The notes: a model not told the origin generated them from the sequence alone. Counted from the first letter of the stretch, positions 33,065 through 44,649 are shown. The stretch is DNA of 64,000 nucleotides from Paracamarosporium sp. OC-R06-R3 (GCA_019828545.1 JACVRA010000090.1:1-64000), one strand, 5' to 3'. Numbers and translations: made by a program.

Positions 33065-33934
33065 CTACCGCTCATAGATATCCGTAGTAGGAAAAATCAA
33101 CTTCCTCCAACGATCATGCGAACTAGACCGCCCATTATCATATACCTCCTTCCTCAATTCCGCCCTCAAATCCTTGACACTAATCCTACAACCCTGATCC
33201 GTACGCAAGCAACGACCCAAAAGCCGATTCAGCGCATCAGTATACTTCGCACCAGCCACCAGCCTAGGCCTACTCCCACGCGCCGGCCTCACAACCATAA
33301 GCGGTGTCCCCGTCAACCGACACATCGCCACGATCACAAGACCAACCTGATAGACATCCGACCTATCATTCACCTCCCTCTCCGGGACTCGAAAGTCTCC
33401 TCCCCGCACATCCACCTCCCCCCCACCACCCCGCCAACCTCTACCCACAGCCGCGCTCAACCCCCCAAGAACAACACGAAGTCCCCGCCTACTCCCCGTC
33501 ACAAACACATTCCCAGGATGCACGTCCCGGTGGAAAATCCCGTTCCACGCTGCGTCACCGTCAGGTCCATATTGCATGTAATGCACGGCTTCTACAAGCG
33601 AGAAAAACACGTGCCAGATAAACGTTTCTGGAATGGGCTTCTCGCGCTGTGCATGCTCTCTTATGAGGGCCTTTATCGTTCCTTTTCCGCTGCAGTCTAG
33701 GAGGATTTCTCTGGTGGTGGGGCTGATGTGCCAGGTGTGGAGGCGGGCTATGTAAGGGCATTCTGAGAGTTGGTGTAGGATGGTGATTTCGCGGTGGGTG
33801 TCGGTGGGGAGATGCTGCTGGTGGGAGGTTTTCTTGATTAGGAGCTTGCCTTGGGTGTCGTCTGTTTGCCAGAGTTGTATGCTGTCGTTGGGAGGAGTTT
33901 GTGGGTTGTGGTGGCTAGGAGGCGTTGGGGACAT
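33065..33934 (-). CDS. Protein kinase-like protein lacking DFG (probable pseudokinase)
   Basis: Single-exon frame of 289 aa. A protein kinase fold is visible: a Lys in GKLLIKKTS (VAIK-like), a Glu in the following helix (HREITILHQL), the catalytic loop HRDVHPGNVFV and a helix F-like DVYQVGLVIVAM. The DFG motif is absent. Its place reads VVLGGLSAAVGR, where relatives would show L-G-D-F-G-L-S-A. Thus two residues seem deleted and the magnesium-binding Asp is gone. A glycine-rich insert (GWRGGGGEVDVRGGDF) precedes a VPE that may stand for APE. The glycine-rich ATP loop is not evident either. The protein could be a scaffold, a decayed kinase or an unusual active one. The frame is fully open. Confidence 0.75.
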   Translation of the reverse strand: MSPTPPSHHNPQTPPNDSIQLWQTDDTQGKLLIKKTSHQQHLPTDTHREITILHQLSECPYIARLHTWHISPTTREILLDCSGKGTIKALIREHAQREKPIPETFIWHVFFSLVEAVHYMQYGPDGDAAWNGIFHRDVHPGNVFVTGSRRGLRVVLGGLSAAVGRGWRGGGGEVDVRGGDFRVPEREVNDRSDVYQVGLVIVAMCRLTGTPLMVVRPARGSRPRLVAGAKYTDALNRLLGRCLRTDQGCRISVKDLRAELRKEVYDNGRSSSHDRWRKLIFPTTDIYER

Positions 33935-34611
33935 GTTACGTGTGATTTGGAGAGGCTTAGAATTATTTTTGATTTGATGGTGTTTTGGGAGGGATGTTAG
34001 TTGTTTGACGGTTGGGCATGGTAGTTGCTGGAGAAGAAACCATTATGTAGCTTCTGGAGAAAAGAAAATAGCTGGACCTAGGTAGCCAATGCCTGTACGT
34101 TTCGTGGTAGGATGAATTGTTAAGATGCCACCGATGCACACGAACGAAACGTGGATGTCATGATGAAGGTAAACAACTTGGGACAACGCAAAGAGATTCA
34201 TGTTGAGTTTGGCGAGGTATCCTGGATGTTGATCACCCAAGCGTTGGCGCATGGAGCATATGCCACGACAGCAAGATGCTGAACACGTTGGTTCAAAGCA
34301 ACCTTCATCAAGACTAAACCATGAATTTTATGAAAATGCGTCTACACTGACACAAATTCAATGATCGGCATGCACTGAATGGCAGTATTCATCGCCGCGT
34401 AGCTATGCTCAGTTAATCATCAAGTGCGTCCCTACAGCGCTGTCGGCGGACGATATGTTGAATGTTTACGATACTGTATTCCAGTTAAGTTTTAGCACAG
34501 CACACGATCGACGTATACCGGCTCTGCGATTGTGCCATCCTCTTGAAGTGAAGGTTCTCGGCAAAAACAAAGGCAAAGGTGCCCTACCGACGAATGCTGA
34601 TATCGAATTTC
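33935..34611. other. Intergenic region
   Basis: About 680 bp with no supported gene. It contains the promoter of the kinase-like gene and the 3' flank of the monooxygenase gene. Confidence 0.5.
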
Positions 34612-35673
34612 TCATAACCGGCTTCCTTTCCAATATAGATTAGAACGCTGTAGAATGGCCCTAGTGCCCTCTAGAGTCTCTCGCATGATGCTTTCGGCCG
34701 GCTGAGTTTTGCTGAGCAGACCAACGCCAGTCCCAGAATAGGTTACCATCCTTCCGTGGCCACCCCAAGCATCGTCTCCCTGCTTTACTCCTTCTCTATA
34801 CAATCTTGCGTTCTCCTCATCTGACATACCGTCTTCCTCGTCTTCATGACCTTTGTTCCTAATTGCTCGCCCGTCATACAAAGTCGGCCAGTCGTAGTTC
34901 TGCTTGAGACGATCGCTCAAAGTGGACCTTACTGTCGTGACTCCGCCGTCATTTGTCCTGATCAGTTCTCGTTTCCATCCTGGTGGAATCCCGGACTCTT
35001 CGGCCACCAGAAACCGCGTACCCATTACAGCTCCATCTGCGCCAAGCGCCATTGCAGCGGCCACCCCGCGAGCATCTGTTATGCCGCCAGCAGCGAGTAC
35101 CGGAATCTCAGCTTGGCCTATCGCTGCAAGCCTATCTTTGACCTCGGGCACCAGCGAGATGATACTAGCAGACAGGCGTCGACCGTGCCCTCCTGCATCC
35201 GCACCTTGCATGACGAGAAAATCAGGCTCTGCAAGAGCCACACTCCTCTCTGCTTCAGCCACGCTTCCAACCTGTACACAAATTCGAGATAAACCCTCCG
35301 TCGCATTGCGGATTTTCCTAGCCCACACACGCAGATCTTCTTCGACCTTGGGTGCAAAAAGCCACACCACCGCCGGCTTGTGCGAGGCGAGGGGATGCAC
35401 CAAGACATCGAGATTGCAGTTGAAGAGTTGGAATCCAACCCCAATCGGCAAGACGCCTGGCCGTGCATCCAGCTTTTCTCCTGCCTGGTCTGACAAAAGT
35501 CGTTTTGCTTCATCGAGCATCTTGTTGAGGTTTTCGGGATCGGTTCCGCCGGCTATGAAGCCGAGACCTCCTGCGCGACTTACGTTGACTGCGAGGTGGG
35601 GCGTGGACGCGCCTAGCATAGGCGCTGAAACTATCAAGGGTAGCTTCGTCCATGGGAAGAATTTCTTCAGCAT
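34612..35673 (-). CDS. Nitronate monooxygenase (2-nitropropane dioxygenase family)
   Basis: Single-exon frame of 353 aa from the ATG at 35673. An in-frame ORF extends upstream but lacks this family's N terminus. Residues 10-45 (PLIVSAPMLGAS...GLGFIAGG) form the first beta-alpha unit of a TIM barrel. The FMN site shows GADAGGHGR near 183 and PVLAAGGITDARGV plus LGADGAVMGTRFL. These motifs define the family, which oxidises alkyl nitronates with FMN and oxygen and protects against toxic nitro compounds such as 3-nitropropionate. The C-terminal part is acidic (HEDEEDGMSDEE). The next gene (MFS carrier) is divergent, so shared control is possible but not shown. Confidence 0.87.
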   Translation of the reverse strand: MLKKFFPWTKLPLIVSAPMLGASTPHLAVNVSRAGGLGFIAGGTDPENLNKMLDEAKRLLSDQAGEKLDARPGVLPIGVGFQLFNCNLDVLVHPLASHKPAVVWLFAPKVEEDLRVWARKIRNATEGLSRICVQVGSVAEAERSVALAEPDFLVMQGADAGGHGRRLSASIISLVPEVKDRLAAIGQAEIPVLAAGGITDARGVAAAMALGADGAVMGTRFLVAEESGIPPGWKRELIRTNDGGVTTVRSTLSDRLKQNYDWPTLYDGRAIRNKGHEDEEDGMSDEENARLYREGVKQGDDAWGGHGRMVTYSGTGVGLLSKTQPAESIMRETLEGTRAILQRSNLYWKGSRL

Positions 35674-36042
35674 GATATGAGATTTGAGTAGCAATGTAGG
35701 CGCAAGTGTTGTTGTACAGGTATCTGGAGCAGAGGACCACTTTTTGAAGTGCTGATGCAATGGTCGGTACAGACAAGCGGATCTACAATGATAGAGAGTA
35801 GTGGTGGTTAGTTAGCGCGTATGCGGTCATTGCGAAAACGCTACATCCGCAGTTCCGCACACGGCCGCTATATCCGCAAGAGTCATAATAACCGGGGTGC
35901 CATATGTTTTTGATGTCTTGGATCAGTCTTGAATTCGTTGCAATCTGAATATCGTGCATTATACGGTCCCTGACGCTCTTTACGTACGTTTGCGATACGA
36001 CCATACGCGATCATCTTGACGAGACTATACGAGTCAACCACC
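35674..36042. promoter_or_regulatory. Divergent promoter of monooxygenase and MFS genes
   Basis: 369 bp separate the two start codons. No TATA box is obvious. Confidence 0.4.
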
Positions 36043-37721
36043 ATGCGAAATCCGCCGATCGAAAAAGAGCGTTCAAAGTCTGAAGATAGATGGTTGTCTA
36101 TGGGAAATAACCGACCGTTCCCGGATGCTATCACAAACCGCCAGGCGTACGTTGTATTGTTTGATGGACCGAACGACCCGTGGCATCCCATGAGCTGGTC
36201 ATTCCGGAAAAAGTAAGAGCATTATAGCTTTTTCCTTTTCTAGTGAACCTCCTTTGCTAACGAGATTCGGAAAGATTGTGCATAGCATCCATCGCGTGCT
36301 ATAGCACATTCGTTTCCACTTTCGACAGCGCATTATTCTCACCAGCCGCGGCACAAGCAAGTCGAGATTTCTTAGTAGGCAAAGAGGTCGGTTCCCTGGG
36401 AACATGTCTATACGTGCTTGGATTTGCATTGGGGCCGCTGCTCTGGGGTCCTGGGTGTGAGCTCAAGGGACGCCGAATGCCACTTGTTGTGGGCTCCTTC
36501 GGATGTGCAGTGTTCACACTAGCATGCGCTGTTGCGAAAGATATCCAAACGCTGATCATCTGTCGATTTTTCGGGGGAGTTTTTGGATCTAGCCCGCTTT
36601 GTGTTGTTCCAGGGGTTCTCTCGGATATTTTTGACGACTACCAGCGAGGACCGTCGATCGCTTTATATGCACTCACGGTATTCGTCGGGCCTTTGGCAGC
36701 GCCTTTCATTGGAGGCTTCATTGCAGAAAGTTACCTCGGGTGGCGATGGACTCTCTACCTGCCAGCGATCATGGGCTTCTTTGCGGTGGTATTACTCGTG
36801 ATATTCTTGGAAGAAACACATGCCGGTGCTGTCTTGGCTGCGAAAGCCGTTCGCATTCGTCACGAGACTGGCAATTGGAGCATTCATGCAGAGCATGAAA
36901 TTATTGAGGTTGACATGCATGGCTTGGTCCGGAAGTATCTGATAAGACCTCTGCATATGTTAGCCACAGAACCAATTGTGCTGATTGTGTCCATCTACAT
37001 GTCTTTCATTTATGGATTGACATATTGTTTGGTAGGAGCGTATCCATATGTATTTCAGCACACATATGGCATGAGTAAGGGAGTAGCTGGCTTACCACTC
37101 ATTGCAGTTATTATTGGAGTTGCCTTCGCAGTTTGGTTCATTATTTTGCAGCAACGTCGAAGCCACGAGACATGCTCGTTAGGGAAAAAACAATCCGGCC
37201 CAGAAGCTCGACTATTTCCTGTCATAGTAGGAGCCTTTGTCTTTCCGATCGGGCTGTTTTGGTACGTGCCACGTTCGATGGATCCCTTGATAATTCTAAC
37301 AATGGAAAAAGGTTTGCTTGGACCGCTTTTACGCCGTCAATACACTGGATCGTACCGACGTCATCGGGTCTTTTTAGTGGTTTCGGCCTTCTCTGCATAT
37401 TTATGCCCTGTTTTAACTATCTGGTGGAAGCGTACCTGCCGCTGTGAGTCCACTATTCACACTCTGCATTTTCCGCAAACACTGACCTCAAACAGAGCAG
37501 CTTCAACGGTGGCCGCAAATGTCATGCTTCGTTCAGCAGTTGCTTCTGGGTTCCCATTATTTTCGGCTCAGATGTTTCAAGGCCTCGCGATCCAGTGGGC
37601 CGGTACGCTACTAGGCTGCGTCGCTGTGGCGATGATCCCAATTCCAATTGTTTTCCAAGCATACGGTTCTGGACTGCGAGAGAGGCGTAAGCTCGTGTCT
37701 GGACATCAGCCCACCGTGTGA
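36043..37721 (+). CDS. MFS transporter, DHA1 (polyamine/drug type)
   Basis: Predicted exons 36043-36212, 36275-37261, 37312-37443 and 37496-37721 give 504 aa. Introns of 50-62 nt have CTAAC-type branch sites. Splicing turns a garbled stretch into the normal FWFAWT and LVEAYLPLAASTVAANVMLR of this family. The N-terminal DGPNDPWHPMSWSFRKK precedes TM1, as in Tpo1/Flr1-like carriers. Motif A-like KGRRMPLVVGS follows TM2, and FVGPLAAPFIGGFI is the motif C region. Twelve membrane segments can be traced. Such pumps export polyamines, fungicides or metabolites using the proton gradient. Its substrate is unknown. Confidence 0.85.
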
Positions 37722-38047
37722 CGAGGCAGTCGGTTTATTACATTTGGGGTCCGATTACGTCCGATTATCAGCCAACCTGCATTGGGCTGCGCGGGACATC
37801 ACCCGGGCCCACCCGCGGCGCTGGACCCAATCAGACACGGCATCTTGTACGCCTTGCGCGCGTCGGCCACTGCTAGGGCCCGACGTGCTCGTAACATCGG
37901 TGAATGGCAATGTCCGATAACGTAAGCCTCACACGGGCAATAAATATGGTCCGACCTGACGTCGCGTATTTCCCTTGTCAAGTTTTGTTTACTCTCACAC
38001 ACTGCAAAGCACTCCTTCGAGTTGACATAGCCCTTCACATATATGCC
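37722..38047. other. Intergenic region between MFS and reductase genes
   Basis: 326 bp containing the promoter of the reductase gene. I see no gene. Confidence 0.5.
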
Positions 38048-39015
38048 ATGGCGCTGCCCGTGCGACGACGAACCGTTGCCGCTGGGCTCACAGCAGGTAC
38101 TCTCGGCGCCGCATTCCTACTTTCAAGACTGGGCCGGGATGTAGATGCAGACACTAATGCGCCTCAAAAAGTGTTTGGCCGCGGACCAGCCTTTGTATCC
38201 TTGCCGCTCGAGAGCTCACAACAAGTCAGCGATGACACCAAGCGGTTACGATTCTCGCTGCCTCGCTCGACTGATGTTAGCGGCCTTTCACTGACATGTA
38301 AGCCATCTTGTACCAAACCGAGATTGCATTCGCTAATTTCAGCATAGCCGCTGTGCTCACATTGTCTTGGCCCCAGGGCAGATTCACGCCGGTTGCTAGG
38401 CCCTACACTCCAATCAGTCCACTAGGTATTTTCACTACAGCCTCATAGCATGTGGATGTTAATATCGTCTCAGATGAACCCGGCGTGCTCGAATTGATGG
38501 TCAAGAAATACCCCAACGGAAAGCAAAGCACGCACCTCCACTCCCTCAAGCCGGGCGACAAACTGCTCTTCGCTGCCGCCCTTCGCGGCACCAACTGGGT
38601 TCCCAACAGCGTTCCCCATGTAACCCTCATAGCCGGTGGTTCTGGCATCACACCCCTCTTCCAACTCGCACAAGGCATCTTACGGAACCCCGACGACAAG
38701 ACGGCGGTGACCCTCGTGTATGGTGTCAACACAAACAAGGATTGCCTCCTAACAGAAGAGTTCCAACAGTTCGAGAGCGAATTCAAGGATCGATTCAAGG
38801 TCGTGTACACGGTGAGCCAACCAGATGAGAACACGACCTTACGGAAGGGCCGCGTGACGAAAGAGCTGCTGGAGGAGGTGTTGCCAAAGGACGGCAAGAC
38901 AAAGCTGTTTGTATGCGGTCCGCCAGCTATGGAGTCAAGCTTGGTTGGCACCCGCTTCTCAGGCGGAATACTACAGCAGCTCGGATATCGGAGAGACCAG
39001 ATTACGACATTTTGA
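38048..39015 (+). CDS. NADH-cytochrome b5 reductase, membrane-anchored
   Basis: Predicted exons 38048-38297, 38348-38425 and 38474-39015 give 289 aa. The first acceptor must be the second AG (CATAG, 38347), because the nearer CAG would create TCA-TAG. Intron 2 (48 nt) joins ISPL to DEPGVLEL and removes a stop. The N terminus RRRTVAAGLTAGTLGAAFLL is a signal-anchor, as in MCR1 of the outer membrane/intermembrane space. FAD-binding RPYTPISP, the KKYPNGKQSTHLHSLKPGD stretch, NADH-binding GGSGITPLFQL and the C-terminal CGPPAM follow. The enzyme passes electrons from NADH to cytochrome b5 or related acceptors. The sequence suits an accessory copy of the family beside the MFS gene. Confidence 0.85.
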
Positions 39016-39263
39016 GCGGATTGCGACGATAGACTTTTCGAACACAGCCGAAAAAATTGAAGACGCTTTCAATGATTCTCTAGCTCGGACTTTTTTTTTG
39101 TAAAGGATTTGGGAAGGAATTGTAGTACCAATTAGCCGAGATACCGCCGTGTCACTGATCGACCACTCCTTAGCCTAGATGTAGGAGACACATTTGCATA
39201 TACTGTAGGAATAGAATGCATCCTCTTATAGATTTGAGTTCGCGTCTTTCTAATCTGAAAACT

Positions 39264-40919
39264 TCAAGCCGTCCCATTGACGAAATTCGCAATCTCCATG
39301 TCAGTAAAGAATTCGTTGAACCATGGTACATCGGCGAAAGTCTGAGCTTGATCATAAGAAAATTGACCCAGTATGTCCTGTCCTGTCGGTGCACCCATAG
39401 GGTAAAGCTTCAGCATTTCCGATTGTTTCATGACATTCGCTTCTCGCCGTTTTTGGTGCATTGAAATGAGTGCGCGAGATGCAGTATATGCATCCTGGGT
39501 AGCTTTCGTGTGGTAGGTTTCGCTCACGGTTGCGAGACACGACATGGTGGGCCCCAGTAAGGAGAATGATTTCGTTGTATCGATTGCGAGAAGCGTGCAA
39601 ACAGATTGAAATGGAACGTTAGCCATGTGGTGCCAAGGACATCCGGATCCTAACAACGTATGTACGGCTTGTATGCCTTGTTCGATGAGTTGCACAACCT
39701 TGTCCAATACGTTGTCTTTAACAGGCCATCTTAGCGTATATAGTCTGCGGAAAAGACAGAGAGTCAAGTTGCATTGAGCTAGAACAGAGGGGGGTCTGGT
39801 ATGGGTACGATCAAGCACTTCTGATACAGCTGTTACCAGTTCAGGTCCACTTATGCTCTTGGTTGGGTCCAGATTTTCAGTATAGGACAGGAGTTCGAGG
39901 AGCTCAGTGGTGTAATCATTGGACCGTGGCGACGCAGGGACGGTCGACATGTTCTGTAGGATAACACGAGTACGTCCTAGATCGAAAGACAGCCAGACAT
40001 TGAGGTGACGCGCCACGCCCAAGAGTCTTCGCCTCATGTCCGGTGTTGAGGGTCGACCGGCTCGACGAAAAGAAGTATCCGAGCCGGTTTCGCAATGCAG
40101 GCCGGCAGCATCTATAAGATGTAGCGCTACGCAGCTTGCCATCCAGGTCTCGTCAGGTCTTCCCGTGAGTCGTAAGTATACTGTACGGAGAACCCAGGCC
40201 GTGGCAGTATCAACGGAGATGTCCTCAGTAGCCAAATCAAGCAGGAGCTTTGCCAGAATGAAGAGATTTGTCTCTGTCTGCAGGTCTTGCAAATTTGAGA
40301 AAACACAACCCAAGGCCGCAATTCCACACAACACCGCTTCAGAAACCGAATGACCGCTTTCAGGAAGCCAAGTCTGCCGTACAGTCCGCTCCACGAGTTC
40401 CCGATCGATGAAACCGTAGCACGGGTCGATTTTGTCAAAGTAAACGGCGACAAGATCTTGCATTTCTGTCTGCGTGACAATATCTGTTACGCTGCGCAAC
40501 GGCAAGGACGTGGAGACCTGACGCTGACCAAGAAATACATTCCAGCCCAACATCTGAGATGGGGGAGCATTGCTTGGATCGACGGTTATAGCAAAGGTTC
40601 GAACAAAGGCCGATCCCGAGTTGCTCTCAAGTCTGTGTGCAAATGGTGTCGAGGCTAATGTTGGAGCTGGCGTTTGGTCTAGAAGGGCCACGCTATTTTC
40701 CTGCGGACTTGACGGATACGGCTGAGCTGGCAATGCGCTTCCGCCGTCGCGCTTTCGCTTGCGTGGATGGGAGCGATACGAGCAATCATATCCGAAGTTG
40801 CGGCACAGCTCGCACGGCTGGTCTCCATCGCATCTTCGCTTACGTTCGCGACATGGCTCGCATGCGATCCGCGATCTTTGTCGTGGTCGTCGTGGTCTTG
40901 TCTCGCTGACTTCGCTCAT
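39264..40919 (-). CDS. Zn2Cys6 transcription factor
   Basis: Single-exon frame of 551 aa from the ATG at 40919. The zinc cluster lies at residues 19-46: C-EP-C-RERKRR-C-DGDQP-C-EL-C-RNFGYD-C, followed by the basic stretch RSHPRKRKRDGG (probable nuclear signal). A fungal-specific factor domain (about 130-400) contains LVAVYFDKIDPCYGFIDRE and the conserved ALGCVFSNLQDL. The C terminus lacks a clear domain. It is convergent with the cytochrome b5 reductase gene. With the adjacent reductase and MFS genes it could regulate a small metabolic or efflux group; that is inference from position only. Confidence 0.85.
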   Translation of the reverse strand: MSEVSETRPRRPRQRSRIACEPCRERKRRCDGDQPCELCRNFGYDCSYRSHPRKRKRDGGSALPAQPYPSSPQENSVALLDQTPAPTLASTPFAHRLESNSGSAFVRTFAITVDPSNAPPSQMLGWNVFLGQRQVSTSLPLRSVTDIVTQTEMQDLVAVYFDKIDPCYGFIDRELVERTVRQTWLPESGHSVSEAVLCGIAALGCVFSNLQDLQTETNLFILAKLLLDLATEDISVDTATAWVLRTVYLRLTGRPDETWMASCVALHLIDAAGLHCETGSDTSFRRAGRPSTPDMRRRLLGVARHLNVWLSFDLGRTRVILQNMSTVPASPRSNDYTTELLELLSYTENLDPTKSISGPELVTAVSEVLDRTHTRPPSVLAQCNLTLCLFRRLYTLRWPVKDNVLDKVVQLIEQGIQAVHTLLGSGCPWHHMANVPFQSVCTLLAIDTTKSFSLLGPTMSCLATVSETYHTKATQDAYTASRALISMHQKRREANVMKQSEMLKLYPMGAPTGQDILGQFSYDQAQTFADVPWFNEFFTDMEIANFVNGTA

Positions 40920-41508
40920 GACTTCGCCCAATAATGTCAAATGTTGTGAGGCAGAAATACGGAAATGGCGGATCTTGCGGCTTTAGGTCCCTCCAAAGCT
41001 AATTGAGACGCTAAGAGAACACGTGATTCTCAACCGTATCCCGGTTTTCTCCAGTCCGTTGATCCGCATCTGTGGATGAATCTTATAACGAAACTTTGAA
41101 CATTTATTTGCAAAAGGAAATCTCTAAGCTTAATATTCATTTATCAGACGGTACAGACCATTATTCGATCTGATATCTGCCATCCTCAGAAGTGACTTAG
41201 TCCTACGCTGATTGATAAGAAGCTACGATTGTGACAAGGGAATTTTTATTCATGATGGAAATTATTAGATGGTGCGATTGAGTACTCCATATGAAGACTC
41301 TCAGAAGATTGAGAACCACGCTAGGCCATGCTTGGCTAGGCTTACGCCACATCACACATTCACAATGTGTACAACACTCAAGGTTTCACAGGGAATTGGC
41401 TTAGTGCACACTGAGGAGTGATAGGACTTTGTGCAAGTAGATGTTGCTGGTAGTTCGAGATATAACTAGCAACATCACGGCGCTCGAGAGAGGGCCAACT
41501 AAAGCACT
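40920..41508. other. Intergenic region, AT-richer
   Basis: 589 bp between divergent genes. A CACGTG E-box lies near 41019. No gene is seen. Confidence 0.45.
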
Positions 41509-42476
41509 ATGGCAACACCAACAACAATTCCGCCCAAGGAAGATATCCTCTCGACGTTCGACCAGCTAGTGGCGGCAGGAATCATCGCCTTCGGCTCTTA
41601 CCGCACCGTAAAACATGATGCTGGCGGCTACCCGGTAACCCTACCCCACTCACCCTGCACCACAACCCCAAGACTAACATGTCCCAGCTCGAATTCCGTA
41701 TCTGTCCCGCCTTCTCCCGCAAACCACACACCATCGGCGCAAAGCTAGACATCATCTTCAGCACCACCGCACAATGGGGCCCAGGAAGCGATCTCTTCTG
41801 TCCGGATCCACGTATGAAACTCGCCCAGCTAAACGGCACACACGATCTCGCCTTCAACATGTTCTGCGTGGACAGACCGCAATTTCTACTCTTAACGCTA
41901 GATTCGTATCGTCGGCAAGACGAGTTGCTAGACGCTTCGGATTTCGAGGCCGCACTGCAGATGCTGGCAATTCCCGGCTTGGGCGATGACTTATATGTTA
42001 TCTTCAACGGCGGGAGGGAAGCGGGATGTAGTCGTGTGCATAAACATCTTCAGGGTCTTCGTGGTCCTCCGCCGGCTTTTCATAACTTTGTCGACCCGTC
42101 TCTACACAGCTCCGTCCCGTTCAAGTTCTTCTCGCATCACTTTCCGGAAGGCTTCGGCGCTGTGACGAGCGCGCACGTAGCGGAGATCTATCTCACTCTG
42201 ATTGAAAATGCGAAAGAAGCACTGGGACTGCAGAAAAGTGCAACTGTCTGCCCACATGGACTGTTCATGTGGAAGTACTGGATGGTCGTGATTCCTAGGA
42301 GGATGTCAGGGATTGAGGGGACGAGAGCTAGTGCGGCTACGGCGGGCATGCTGGGTTCCGTTTGGTTAAGTGAGGAGGGACCAGTAGAGGACTGGGTGAG
42401 GTTGGGGCTAAGGAATGTGTTGATGCAGCTTGGAGTACCGGCTGACAATGCGAGAAGCGATAAGCGTATAGAATAG
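41509..42476 (+). CDS. Ap4A phosphorylase / ATP adenylyltransferase family
   Basis: Exons 41509-41634 and 41688-42476 give 304 aa. The 53-nt intron (GTAACC, CTAAC, CCCAG) joins GGYP to LEFRICPAF. The HIT-like catalytic stretch is GCSRVHKHLQ near residue 180, close to the family form GxSxxHKHLQ, with the nucleophilic His in HKH. Upstream LYVIFNGGREAG and downstream KFFSHHFPEGFG fit the N-terminal and C-terminal lobes. The terminal part has HGLFMWKYWMVVIPRR, as in yeast APA1/APA2. These enzymes cleave diadenosine tetraphosphate with phosphate to ATP and ADP, or act as sulfate-adenylate recyclers. The substrate preference is not visible. Confidence 0.85.
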
Positions 42477-42680
42477 ATATTTATCATTATGATTACGATC
42501 AACATAATCCATCAGAGCATCATGCAACGTTTCAGACTCCAGACGCCTTGCGAAGAACTCCTCTACGCGCGTACAATAATCTCCTCCGTTTATACGTCTT
42601 GCTAAAATCACTTCATAGACGTCTCGTCTGCAAGCGCCATGCTAGCCGTCTAGACATTGAGTGGAAAACCGTTCAGATCT

Positions 42681-43870
42681 TTAGTGACCTCCAGTTGTGG
42701 GCAACTGCAATTGCTGGTTAATTCAACTTTCCTTGGTATTTTTTCTTGTGGAGACACTTACACCCAGATAAACCTTGAATGAGTCGTAGATGAGCCATTG
42801 GAACGCCGTTAATGTACCGATCATGAAGATACGAACGGGAAGACCATTCCAGAGACCAGCAAAGCCAATCTTGCCGTAAATCCTCGTCATTGCCTGTCCG
42901 GCACCTTCACCGGCTTTGCGATCCGAATTCAGCTTGGACACCATGACATCTGCAGTGGGTCAGTTTATAAATCGCCGATGTTGATCAAAGTAAGATGACA
43001 TACCAGCAGGATGAGAAACAACTGCGCAACCAATACCTGCAATATAACCACCCAAGAATGACACACCCGTTTGCTGCAGGCTGTTGTACGATTCCTTAGG
43101 CTTGCCGAGATACTTGTAGATCTGCTCCACCGTCTTTTCAAACGTGGTAAACTTCACCATCGTATACGGAATCTGTCGTCCCCACAGCGGATAAAGCCCT
43201 TTGTACAGTCCCGCAACACCTTCCTGGCTAACTACTTTGCCCCAGCCTTCCCTGAGACTGTGCGCAAACGGCGGCAGTGTTGTCTGCATGCGGACCTTAA
43301 TTGCTTCAAGTGGGCAGAGCGCGATATCAGCCAGGAATTCAGCGGAGGCGGAGGCGGCAAGGTAGACGACGGTTTTGTTGGCGTTTGGCGCGAGCTTATC
43401 ACCGTAGAGGTACTTGAATACTTCGTAAAAACCATATTTGCCGGCGCCCTGGAGGGAATAGCCGACGAAAGTAGGTGTCCAGCCGAAGAAAACACCGCGA
43501 AGGCCTTCTTTGGAGTAAATCATGCGCCAGGCTTGCGTGTTAGATTTGTAGATTTTGTCGTCGACTTGCCGACGGCATTTTACCTATGGCAAGACTATCA
43601 GCAAACGTCCACCTAGGAATTGAATTATGTGTCGTCGAATGCGGATGGTGTGGAGAAATCTCGACATACCAGATCTAGAGGAGTGACCATTGTGTGTGTA
43701 GGGCCGCAAGCTGTGTTCATTAGTATTCAGTGTTCGTCATACATACGGATCTGGGAAGAACTCAACATACCAACAATACCACCCACAGTGCACGCAGCAA
43801 AGTAAGTCCCAGAAAACAACTCAATCTTCCTTTGCGCACCGCGCTCTAACTTTCCACTTGTGCTTGTCAT
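42681..43870 (-). CDS. MIR1: Mitochondrial phosphate carrier
   Basis: Predicted exons 43870-43771, 43710-43670, 43583-43004, 42949-42762 and 42704-42681 give 310 aa. Introns are 54-86 nt. The three mitochondrial-carrier repeats show [24 protein letters not shown] and [23 protein letters not shown] is typical of the phosphate carrier. The last 24-nt exon supplies the ending LPTTGGH, which matches the family. The carrier moves phosphate with protons across the inner membrane for ATP synthesis and can also carry copper in related proteins. The N terminus lacks a long presequence. Its intron-rich structure suggests an old, conserved gene. Confidence 0.88.
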
Positions 43871-44649
43871 TGCTGCTGAGCTTCAATTGCAATCAGGCAC
43901 AGCTCTTATCCGATAGCTATTGCGCGTGTCGCGTGCTCCTTGGCTCTCAGCGTTTGTCTTAACAGAGAATTTCAGGGCAAAGCCTAAAACTCAACAATAG
44001 GCAGACGGATAGACGAGGGAGTGAAATTAATCAAGTAGAAGTCTGAATGTGAGGCTGAAGCCGGAGATATTTATTATGGCAATCTTGGTAGTGCATTGGA
44101 AGCTCCCGCAACATCCGTCGTAATGACGTCGATCGCTTAACCGACGCGCTAGTGCCGCTGACGCGCGCGCTCACCAGCCCTTGTCAGCACGCTAAACCAT
44201 GCCTGTGGATTGAACTTCCGCCCAGTGGCTTCGTACGAACGACGTCCTCAACGATAAGAAAACGGCAATTTGCGTTGTTTTTGGATGATTGCTCGTACGG
44301 GGAGTTGTGGGCCGGTTATTCCGAATTATCTGCGGTCGTTGTAATGGAGATATTTTTACTCCCACGAATACATCTCGAAAGTTTCTATTGTTCAGACCGC
44401 CTATTTCTTTTCGGCTCACGGAAGAAAGTGCAGGCTATTATACTGGTGGACAGTCAAGCGCACCTTTTGTTATACTTGTTATACATATCTACACCACACC
44501 TCCAAGCCCGATCCAATACCACTTATTCAAACATGAACATGTCGAAGAATTATCCTACAATATTTGGTATTACCCAGAACACTGCTTGGTCATTAATCCA
44601 TTTCCCTTTCCGAAACGACACTTTAGCCAACGCCGAAGAAATGCTGCGG
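43871..44649. other. Intergenic region
   Basis: About 780 bp between the phosphate carrier start and the ZIP gene's 3' end. No supported gene; plus-strand frames here have no domain. Confidence 0.45.
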
